Source: Prochloraceae cyanobacterium (lineage in GTDB: Bacteria; Cyanobacteriota; Cyanobacteriia; Cyanobacteriales; JASJDA01). From it: a stretch of DNA of 41,432 nt. The position numbers and the translations under genes were made by a program. Below the pieces are notes generated by a model that saw nothing but the letters and a program-made list of their open reading frames with translations, was not told where the DNA came from and ran no database searches. The DNA lies in NCBI GenBank assembly GCA_030065755.1, contig JASJDA010000049.1:1-41432 (forward strand), given 5' to 3'. Below, piece by piece: positions 1-6,944 of this stretch; the first letter of the stretch is position 1; every line of letters begins with the position of its first letter.

Positions 1-1
1 T

Positions 2-469
2 TTTTTTGAAGAGGTTCGCAACCCTTTACTGCGAGAAGCGGTGGAATCGCGTCTGGAACTACATACAGTAGTTGCAGCCCTACGCCGCCGTCAGCGGTGG
101 GATAGCGCTCCTCCAAGTGGAGAAATTTGGGGTTACGGTCGTTGGGTAAGCTACATTGAAAGCTACTGGACGGAACCAGGATTCCGCCTGGAAGGGGTGT
201 TTCCCTGGGTATTGGAAGCAAATCGCCTCTTGAATGCCAACGAATCGGTAGAGCTGGAGCGCCTACTGTTTGAGGCAGTTTGGAACAAACTAGGTCGTTT
301 GGGAGCAGGGCATTACTTCGATTTTGAAGCGGTAGTCATTTACGTATTGCGCTGGAACTTAGTCGATCGCTGGAGCCGCTACCAAGGAGAAGAGGCGGTC
401 AAGCGATTTAGGACGCTGCTTGACTCAGGAATAGAAAAATTTACGAATGTGTTTGCAGGAATGTCGTAA
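2..469 (+). CDS. DUF2764-family V-type ATPase accessory subunit (5' end outside window)
   Basis: The reading frame is open from the first bases of the window, so the 5' part of the gene lies outside; the GTG at 41 is only an internal codon. The visible 155 residues are rich in aromatic and charged residues, for example WGYGRWVSYIESYWTEPGF and HYFDFEAVVIYVLRWNLVDRW. This resembles the C-terminal half of DUF2764 proteins. That family sits just upstream of the A subunit in bacterial V/A-ATPase operons of the E-DUF2764-A-B-D-I-K type, where it is thought to act as the subunit C-like stalk component. The stop codon is 2 nt before the ATG of the A subunit, so the two are probably translationally coupled. 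Family assignment rests on resemblance and position. Confidence 0.75.
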   Translation, partial: FFEEVRNPLLREAVESRLELHTVVAALRRRQRWDSAPPSGEIWGYGRWVSYIESYWTEPGFRLEGVFPWVLEANRLLNANESVELERLLFEAVWNKLGRLGAGHYFDFEAVVIYVLRWNLVDRWSRYQGEEAVKRFRTLLDSGIEKFTNVFAGMS

Positions 470-471
470 TT

Positions 472-2289
472 ATGGCTCAAGTGTTCAATCCGGCGAAAAT
501 TGTCGCCGTTCAGGAAGATCTCGTCACTATTGAAATGGCGCAGACTGCCCCGCGCCCTTTGGTCAAGAATGAAGTGATTTATATCTGTCCTCAGCGGCAC
601 AGTGGAAGTCGCGCGGAAAAACTGAAAGCTGAGGTCTTGCGGGTGCGGGGGCGGATCGCTGATGCCCAGGTCTTTGAAAGTACCAGGGGCGTAGGTATCG
701 GCGATCCGGTGGAGCAGAGCGGCCAGATGCTTTCTGTCACCTTGGGACCTGGCTTATTGAGTCAGGTCTATGACGGCTTGCAAAATCCCCTGGCGGAACT
801 AGCTTCAGGCTTCGGCAATTTTCTTCCTCGCGGGGCCTACGCGCCAGCCTTAAACCAGGAGAAAAAATGGTCCTTTGTCCCCACCGCCAAGATGGGCGAT
901 CGCCTCAAAGCTGGGGATCCCATTGGTACCGTTCAGGAAGGTCGCTTCACCCACAAAATCTCGATTCCCTTCAACGAGCCAGGAGAAGTGAAGTTAGAAT
1001 ACATTAAGCAAGGAAGCGTAACGGTTAACGAACCGATTGCTCGCATTGAGGATGCCAGTGGCAGAGAACGCTCTCTCACCCTCTGCCAAGAATGGCCAGT
1101 ACGTCGCCCGCTGCCAGAGCAACTTTTGGAAAAGAGATTCTGCCAACGGCTCTATCCAGAAGAGCCGATGATTACTACTCAGCGCATTATCGATACATTC
1201 CTCCCCATTGCCCGAGGGGGAACAGGCTGTATTCCTGGGCCTTTTGGAGCGGGCAAAACCGTGCTGCAAAATCTGATCTCCCGACATTCCGCAGTGGATA
1301 TTGTGATTGTAGTCGCTTGCGGAGAACGGGCGGGCGAGGTGGTGGAAACCATTACCGAGTTTCCGAAACTTAACGATCCCAAGACTGGGGGCTCCCTTAT
1401 AGATCGCACAATTATCATCTGCAATACTTCATCCATGCCCGTGGCCGCCCGCGAAGCGTCAATCTATACCGGCATAACTTTGGGAGAATACTACCGCCAA
1501 ATGGGCTACAATGTACTTCTAATTGCTGATTCCACCTCTCGCTGGGCGCAAGCAATGCGGGAAACTTCTGGGCGACTAGAAGAAATTCCTGGAGAAGAAG
1601 CCTTTCCTGCTTATTTAGATTCTTCGATCAAAGGGGTTTACGAGCGTGCTGGAATTATTCAAACTAACGACGGCAGCGTGGGCAGCTTGACTATGATTGG
1701 CACTGTTTCTCCCGCTGGAGGTAACTTTGAGGAACCTGTAACCCAATCGACCCTGAGTACGGTTAAGACCTTCTTGGGGCTGAGTGCCCAGCGCGCCTAC
1801 AAACGCTTTTATCCTGCCGTCGATATTTTGATTTCTTGGTCGCGCTACTTGAAACAACTGTCAGACTGGTTTGAGAAAAATGTTGCCCCTGGTTGGGTCG
1901 AGAGCGTTCAGAGTATGATCGACTTGCTCAAAAGAGGTGACAGCATTTACCAGATGATGCAGGTTACGGGGGAGGAAGGGGTCACTCTAGAGGACTTTAT
2001 CACCTACCAAAAATCCCTGTTACTAGACATGGTTTATCTGCAGCAGGATGCTTTCGACGAAGTGGATGCTAGTGTGCCACTGGAACGACAGAAAAAAAGC
2101 TTTGGACTGGTATACAATCTAGTTAACCGGCAGTACCAATTCCAGGACAAAAAGTCTGCCCGCGATTATTTTACTCGCCTGACAGGACTATTCAAAAACT
2201 TTAACTATTCCCGAGAAGATTCTCCCGAGTACACTAGTTATCTCAAACAGATTCAGCAGCTGGCAGATTCAGCAACTCGTCTCTTGTAA
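472..2289 (+). CDS. atpA: V/A-type ATP synthase catalytic subunit A
   Basis: Catalytic A subunit of a membrane-associated V/A-type rotary ATPase, 605 aa, the normal length for the family (about 580-600). The N-terminal beta barrel and the A-specific non-homologous insert precede the P-loop GPFGAGKT at residues 256-263. The GER-containing segment (VACGERAGEVVETITEF), the SRWAQAMRE segment and a full C-terminal helical domain follow. The sequence looks intact and functional. It follows the DUF2764 gene by 2 nt. Oddly, subunits B, D, I and K, which normally follow A directly, are absent: the next 500 bases hold a hairpin and a MITE-like element and then an unrelated DevB gene. The operon is therefore interrupted or rearranged here. 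A/V-type rather than F-type identity is clear from the insert and length. Confidence 0.95.
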   Translation: MAQVFNPAKIVAVQEDLVTIEMAQTAPRPLVKNEVIYICPQRHSGSRAEKLKAEVLRVRGRIADAQVFESTRGVGIGDPVEQSGQMLSVTLGPGLLSQVYDGLQNPLAELASGFGNFLPRGAYAPALNQEKKWSFVPTAKMGDRLKAGDPIGTVQEGRFTHKISIPFNEPGEVKLEYIKQGSVTVNEPIARIEDASGRERSLTLCQEWPVRRPLPEQLLEKRFCQRLYPEEPMITTQRIIDTFLPIARGGTGCIPGPFGAGKTVLQNLISRHSAVDIVIVVACGERAGEVVETITEFPKLNDPKTGGSLIDRTIIICNTSSMPVAAREASIYTGITLGEYYRQMGYNVLLIADSTSRWAQAMRETSGRLEEIPGEEAFPAYLDSSIKGVYERAGIIQTNDGSVGSLTMIGTVSPAGGNFEEPVTQSTLSTVKTFLGLSAQRAYKRFYPAVDILISWSRYLKQLSDWFEKNVAPGWVESVQSMIDLLKRGDSIYQMMQVTGEEGVTLEDFITYQKSLLLDMVYLQQDAFDEVDASVPLERQKKSFGLVYNLVNRQYQFQDKKSARDYFTRLTGLFKNFNYSREDSPEYTSYLKQIQQLADSATRLL

Positions 2290-2337
2290 GCAGGGTAAAC
2301 GCATCTCAGCAATTCTCATTTGGGAAAAATCAGAATT

Positions 2338-2364
2338 TAGTTCTCTTGCATTCATAGAGAACTA
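2338..2364 (+). terminator. Terminator-like hairpin after the ATPase subunit A gene
   Basis: Perfect 9-bp stem TAGTTCTCT/AGAGAACTA with a 9-nt loop, about 50 nt after the stop codon of the A subunit, followed by AATTTTA. The T run is short, so this is either a weak intrinsic terminator or an mRNA-stabilising hairpin. Confidence 0.45.
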
Positions 2365-2425
2365 ATTTTAAGGCTTCATTATTATAATCATAGATATAAT
2401 TGCCTGTTGTTTTAAAATTTTATAC

Positions 2426-2622
2426 AACGTGAGTTCGATGAAGTCAGAAGATCTGTAATCAAAAGTAGTTGCGGGTATAACGATACGCCCTGCGCGATGC
2501 AATCAAATTATGCAACTAAACCGTTTAGTAAGCAAAAAGGGGGGGCTATACCGATGCGCTTTGCGGAGGTATAGCCCCAACTACCTTTGATTCCAACCTT
2601 TTTGCTTCGTCGAACTCACGTT
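2426..2622. mobile_element. MITE-like palindromic element (~197 bp)
   Basis: The ends are inverted repeats: AACGTGAGTTCGATGAAG at 2426-2443 and its reverse complement at 2605-2622, matching at 17 of 18 positions. Similarity continues inward (AATCAAAAGTAGTTG against AATCAAAGGTAGTTG on the other strand), so the element is one long imperfect palindrome. Inside are a smaller hairpin (GGGGCTATACC...GGTATAGCCCC, about 2546-2579) and the palindrome ACTAAACCGTTTAGT. There is no coding capacity and no clear target duplication was found. It lies between the truncated ATPase operon and devB. Confidence 0.6.
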
Positions 2623-2795
2623 AACTTAGCGGCATTCACCAAAATCGACAAAACTGTTCCCCGTTTCCCATTCCCTCGTTGACAGAAGCGAAAACATGAC
2701 CTTAGTCATTAAGTATGTATGACTTTTGGCTCTTGGTTAAAAATTTTTTTTGCTCTATTTTATGTGTACAAGCTTTCAACGAGTCCAAATCAATC

Positions 2796-3989
2796 ATGGC
2801 TAATTCTAGAAATGCTTTGGCAAAAATTGGCTACTATATCCCCCATAGTATTTTTGTTATATCTCTTCTGAGTCTAGTTCCTGGTTGTGCCGGATCTTCT
2901 GAGGCAAAATCAGAAGCCTCAGCTCAGATACTGATTCCTGCTCGAACTGTAGTTGCTCTAGGTCGCTTGATTCCTAAAGGAGAAGTAATTAAGCTATCGG
3001 TACCCAATGCTGAAGACAGCCGCGTCAATCAAATTTTTGTTACAGAAGGTGACTGGGTTAAAGCAGGTCAGACGATCGCTATTCTTCAGGGTAATGAAAG
3101 CAGACAAAGAGATTTAGAAGAAGCTCAAAAAAACGTTGAATATTACCGTGCTAAGTTGGAACAGATTAGGTCTGGAGATGCTAAACAAGCCGAAATTGCC
3201 GCTCAACGGTCTAATATTGCTAGGCTAGAAGCTCAACTTCGTCACCAAACAGAAGAAAGACTTGCGGCGATCGCCTCTTCTGAAGCCGAACTTCGTCAAG
3301 CTCAATTAACTTACGATCGCAAATATTCCCTGGCTGAGCAAGGAGCAATTTCTAAAGAAGAACGAGATCTAGCAAACGAAGATCTAGAAACTACTAAAGC
3401 TTTACTTCAACAAAGAACAGCTCAGCTAGATAATACAGTACAAACCCTCACAGAACAGATAGCCGAAGAAAAACAAAATTTAGCAACACTTCAAGAGGTA
3501 CGTCCTGTAGATATCCGAGTTGCTAGAGCTGAGTTAGAAAGAGCTATGGTAAGTGTGGAGAAGAGAAAAGCTGACCTAGAAGATACTAAGGTAAAAGTTC
3601 CCGTTAGCGGACAAATTTTGCGCATTAACACCCGCGTTGGCGAACAAGTTAATACACAGCAAGGGATAGTAGAACTCGGACAGACAAACCAAATGTACGC
3701 TATTGCTGAGATTTACGAAACCGAAATTAACAAAGTTCGCTTAGGACAGGGAGCCAGGATCGCTAGCGAATATGGCGGTTTTGAAGGTCAAGTTCGCGGT
3801 ACAGTCGAGCATATTGGCTTGCAAGTCGGTCAAAGAAAGCTCACGGATGGCTCTTCTAACCCCACTACAGATGAAAATACCCGCGTTGTAGAAGTTAAAA
3901 TTCGCGTCAATTCTGAAGATAATTCCAAAGTTGCTAGTCTGACTAATATGCAAGTACGGGTCAATATCGATCTTTCTTCTAAAAAATGA
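2796..3989 (+). CDS. devB: DevB-type HlyD-family membrane fusion lipoprotein
   Basis: Periplasmic adaptor of a DevBCA-type ABC exporter, which in cyanobacteria moves glycolipids or other lipophilic products across the envelope with a TolC-like outer membrane protein. The chosen start (ATG at 2796) gives a hydrophobic leader ending in the lipobox-like VPGC. The longer frame back to 2715 adds 27 residues with no such logic. Next comes a lipoyl/biotinyl-like half (ALGRLIPKGEVIKLSVPN...VNQIFVTEGDWVKAGQTI), then a long coiled-coil hairpin (roughly residues 75-250, rich in E, Q, A and R), then the second lipoyl half and a beta-barrel region. Partner genes devC (permease) and devA (ATPase), which normally follow, are missing; a broken GNAT gene overlaps the stop instead. 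It could work with partners elsewhere, and a glycolipid-exporter adaptor near a predicted glycolipid cluster is suggestive only. Confidence 0.8.
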   Translation: MANSRNALAKIGYYIPHSIFVISLLSLVPGCAGSSEAKSEASAQILIPARTVVALGRLIPKGEVIKLSVPNAEDSRVNQIFVTEGDWVKAGQTIAILQGNESRQRDLEEAQKNVEYYRAKLEQIRSGDAKQAEIAAQRSNIARLEAQLRHQTEERLAAIASSEAELRQAQLTYDRKYSLAEQGAISKEERDLANEDLETTKALLQQRTAQLDNTVQTLTEQIAEEKQNLATLQEVRPVDIRVARAELERAMVSVEKRKADLEDTKVKVPVSGQILRINTRVGEQVNTQQGIVELGQTNQMYAIAEIYETEINKVRLGQGARIASEYGGFEGQVRGTVEHIGLQVGQRKLTDGSSNPTTDENTRVVEVKIRVNSEDNSKVASLTNMQVRVNIDLSSKK

Positions 3990-4162
3990 TAGAAATTCAG
4001 CCAATAGGATCGCATCAAATTGAACGAGTAAAAAGCATTATTTTAGAAGTTTGTCAAGAGATATTTGAGGTTTCTGAAATAGTAATTCAGCAGTACGACG
4101 ATATGTCTGACATAGTTCAAGAAGTCAGAAGTCAGAAGTCAGAAGTCAGAAGTAGCAATTAG
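3986..4162 (+). pseudogene. Truncated GNAT acetyltransferase (N-terminal ~45 residues)
   Basis: The ATG overlaps the devB stop (ATGA). The first ~45 residues (MIEIQPIGSHQIERVKSI..., then QQYDDMSD) look like the start of a GNAT N-acetyltransferase. The frame then runs into tandem AGAAGTCAG repeats that encode a meaningless tail and stop at 58 aa. The acetyl-CoA-binding part is missing, so the gene is broken by repeat insertion or deletion. Confidence 0.6.
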
Positions 4163-4315
4163 TGGGAGATTGAAACTCGCCACTAATTGTAGACCACTAA
4201 ATCAAAGATTATAGTGGGGGTTTTAAACCCCGATTTGAAGTCCAAAAATAGAAAGTCAAAAACAAAAATTATTGCTAAAAAAACTTCTGACTTCTGACTT
4301 CCTATTTCTGACTTC
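4121..4315. repeat. Inverted clusters of the nonamer GAAGTCAGA
   Basis: The left cluster (4121-4155) has four-plus direct copies of GAAGTCAGA. The right cluster (about 4283-4315) carries the reverse complement (ACTTCTGACTTCTGACTTC and CTGACTTC), so the two can pair. Between them are two further small palindromes: CAATTAGTGG...CCACTAATTG, and GGGGTTTTAAACCCC. The cluster occupies the convergent space between devB/GNAT (plus strand) and the MFS gene (minus strand), and destroyed the GNAT gene. Confidence 0.7.
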
Positions 4316-4376
4316 AAGCGAAGCGGTAAAATAAAAGTTAATTTCCCCATGGTTTCAAGTTAGTATTCCTGTTATT

Positions 4377-5666
4377 TTATTTTTTTATTGGATAAAAACT
4401 AAAGAACCAGGCAGATGCTAAAGCAAAAAGTCCTGCTACAGGAAAAGCCAGTTGTACTCCCCACGGTTGTTCTGGTGTTTTACCCAACATTAGGATTAGA
4501 CCTGCCAACATAGCCCCCAAACCGATACTGCTTTCCGCCAATAGGCCTCTAGTCCCAAAATAAATGGCTTCTCGTCGCAATCCAGTCTGCTTGGCATCTT
4601 CGTCAATCAAATCAGGTAGCATTGCATTTGGCAGAATAAAAAAACCTGCCAATCCTAAACCACTTAAAAATAGTAAAACTAACCAAGGTAGTAAAGCATC
4701 TTCAAATAAAATTGGGCAAATCCCTATTGCCAGAAGTCCACAACCAAACCAAATCATCGAAAGTTGAAAAATGCGTCGCTTCCCCCAATACTTTGCTAAA
4801 AGGTTCACTAGAGGCAATCCCATAGCTGAGCTTCCTAATACAACTGCATTTATGACTGCTCCAAAGCTAATATCTCTATTGAGTAGTGCTACTGCTAGAA
4901 AAGTAGGGCAAATGGTTAAGATGCTAACCGTAACCCATGCACAAGTAATACCTGAGCTATAGCTTCTAAATGATGGGTTATGCCATGCTAATCGCAAAGA
5001 TTTCCAGAAAGTCAGATATTTCTTTTCAACTGGTACTAATTCTTCTGTAACGGCCAAAGGCATTAACAATGTTACAAAACCTATACCTCCAATAATACTT
5101 GCCATTTTGGAAAACCCAAATTGAGAAGTTAGCCATGGCGAACAAATTCCTCCAATAGCTGTTCCCAAAAGAGAAAAAACTGCAATCAGTGTAGAAAGAT
5201 TTACTCTTTCTTTTGGAGTTCTTGCGAGATCTGGTATCCAAGCTAGGTAAGGAACAAAATAGATAGCTAGTGCTAGATAAAACAAGCATAGTATTCCGAT
5301 TAGGTAAACAAAATTGCCAATGGGAACAGAATTTAGAGGGGGAGTAAAGAGCAAAATAAAACAGAATACCAATGGCATAATTCCCACAGCAACAAAAGGT
5401 CGCCTTCGTCCCCAACGACTCGACAATCGATCTGAAAAATGTCCAACAAGAGGCTGAGCGATCGCCCCAAAAACTCGGTTCATAAAAATTGCTGAGCCAA
5501 CTAAAGCCGATGAAACGAGCAAGGGCAGATTGTTCTCATTAGGCACTCCTGGATCGTAACGATATATCAGCATGGTTAACGAGGTATTTATGACTAAATA
5601 TATTCCGAAGCACCCCATTGCATATTTGATTAGTCTAAGCATTTTATTATTTCTAATAGTTACCAA
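4377..5666 (-). CDS. MFS transporter, GPH/sugar-symporter-like
   Basis: A 429-aa polytopic membrane protein with about 12 hydrophobic segments. The N-terminal half carries the MFS loop 2-3 signature in the form GHFSDRLSSRWGRRRPF, characteristic of the glycoside-pentoside-hexuronide (GPH) branch; RREAIYFGTRGLLAE is also typical of that branch. It is the last gene of the minus-strand operon, 55 bp after the glycosyltransferase. In this setting it most likely exports or flips the (glycosylated) product, although GPH proteins are classically sugar:cation importers. Substrate cannot be read from the sequence. No strong terminator was seen; the convergent repeat cluster follows its 3' end. Confidence 0.75.
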   Translation of the reverse strand: MVTIRNNKMLRLIKYAMGCFGIYLVINTSLTMLIYRYDPGVPNENNLPLLVSSALVGSAIFMNRVFGAIAQPLVGHFSDRLSSRWGRRRPFVAVGIMPLVFCFILLFTPPLNSVPIGNFVYLIGILCLFYLALAIYFVPYLAWIPDLARTPKERVNLSTLIAVFSLLGTAIGGICSPWLTSQFGFSKMASIIGGIGFVTLLMPLAVTEELVPVEKKYLTFWKSLRLAWHNPSFRSYSSGITCAWVTVSILTICPTFLAVALLNRDISFGAVINAVVLGSSAMGLPLVNLLAKYWGKRRIFQLSMIWFGCGLLAIGICPILFEDALLPWLVLLFLSGLGLAGFFILPNAMLPDLIDEDAKQTGLRREAIYFGTRGLLAESSIGLGAMLAGLILMLGKTPEQPWGVQLAFPVAGLFALASAWFFSFYPIKK

Positions 5667-5721
5667 ATGATTGATCTGGTTTTACATTTTTTTTAAGCAC
5701 TTAACTGTATTTACAGAATTA

Positions 5722-6840
5722 TCAAGAGGTTGTAGATAATATTTTCCCCAAGATATCTACAACCTCAAACACTCCTTGATTATTAATTGCAGCAGCGTTT
5801 TCCTGATAGCGGACTAAGTTTTTTGGTTCGATTAGCTTTGCAATAGCTCGATCAATTTCCCTGAAATTACGGACTACAATACCAAGATTATTTTTTTCAA
5901 TCCACTTAACGTTGGATAGTTCTTGCAACATTGTTGAAGAATTGCACTCTGTAACTACTGGCAGATTCATCACTGTAGCTTCTCTGGTACTTAAACCAGG
6001 TTTGCCAATCAAAAAATCAGACAGATGCATGTAGTAGGGAATTTCAGTGGTAAAAGTTTCAACGAATTTGGGAAACCTAGCCTTGGTAAAGCGCAGGGTA
6101 CTTGCTAGTTTTTCATTGCATCCACAGATGAAAATAAGTTGTAGATTCAGAGATGATTGCTCTAGACACTTTGCTATATCGAGCATAACCTTTGAACCTC
6201 GGCTACCAAATGATACCAAACCAGTGGGCAAATCTGTATCTAGACCCAAGTACTTTCTTTCGAGTCTGCGGTCAACAGTAATGGGTTTGTAGAATCGAGG
6301 ATGAATTATCCTGCCTGAGTTGCGGAAAATTCTGTCCTCCTGAATACCTAGGGATAGCGCTTCTTCAACTGCTTTCTCAGTGTGACATATTAGGAATTGC
6401 TTTTTATGATCTATCCAGTAGCCAGGATAACTATCAACAAAATCACCTTCAACCGTAAGAAAGGGAATAGCTGGCAAAGCTCTCTGCAAACTTTCGCATA
6501 GTTGTTTGTTCACAAATGGCATCAATGAAACCACCAGATCTGGTTTTTGATGATTCCAGTAGTTTTTCAAACGGGCTAACCAAGCAGATCGCGACCACTG
6601 AATTTTTTGCCTAAACAAAGGAACTGTTAACGGCCAATATATTCTTGTCCAGCCTTGCTTAAGAATGAAATTATTATAATAATCTTCGATCCATTTTGCT
6701 CCTACAATATCCTTATAAAAGTTAACGATGTGGACTTCCCATGGTAGTTGTCTTTGCTCAATAACTTCTTGTAAAGCATTGGCAGAGCTGCGATGTCCTC
6801 CTCCAGCATCAGTAATCATTAGATATATTTTTTTTTTCAT
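5722..6840 (-). CDS. GT28-family glycosyltransferase, MGDG synthase-like
   Basis: 372 aa, a two-domain GT-B enzyme. The N-terminal domain starts MKKKIYLMITDAGGGHRSSA, with the glycine-rich GGGHRS motif of plant-type MGDG synthases (Pfam MGDG_synth). The C-terminal domain has GLVSFGSRGSKVMLDIAK and the nucleotide-sugar site IGKPGLSTREA. Relatives (plant MGD1, bacterial diglucosyl-diacylglycerol synthases, MurG) transfer a hexose from a nucleotide sugar to a lipid or glycerolipid hydroxyl at the membrane face. Cyanobacterial thylakoid galactolipid is normally started by a GT2-type glucosyltransferase (MgdA), so this enzyme is unlikely to be the housekeeping one. It follows the terminal megasynthase by 104 bp in the same operon, and I infer that it glycosylates the released acyl-glycerol. 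The sugar donor is not predictable by eye. Confidence 0.82.
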   Translation of the reverse strand: MKKKIYLMITDAGGGHRSSANALQEVIEQRQLPWEVHIVNFYKDIVGAKWIEDYYNNFILKQGWTRIYWPLTVPLFRQKIQWSRSAWLARLKNYWNHQKPDLVVSLMPFVNKQLCESLQRALPAIPFLTVEGDFVDSYPGYWIDHKKQFLICHTEKAVEEALSLGIQEDRIFRNSGRIIHPRFYKPITVDRRLERKYLGLDTDLPTGLVSFGSRGSKVMLDIAKCLEQSSLNLQLIFICGCNEKLASTLRFTKARFPKFVETFTTEIPYYMHLSDFLIGKPGLSTREATVMNLPVVTECNSSTMLQELSNVKWIEKNNLGIVVRNFREIDRAIAKLIEPKNLVRYQENAAAINNQGVFEVVDILGKILSTTS

Positions 6841-6944
6841 TTTTTAAAGTCTCCAGTAATTAAATATCATTGAGGATTGGGGAAAAGGTTATTGGAACTC
6901 CCAGTTTGACAAAAGCGTTCCACGAGCGCGATCACTCATTACAG

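Noticed and set aside
2679-2715. Promoter for devB (TTGACA at 2679)
   Set aside because: No matching -10 box at proper spacing was found.
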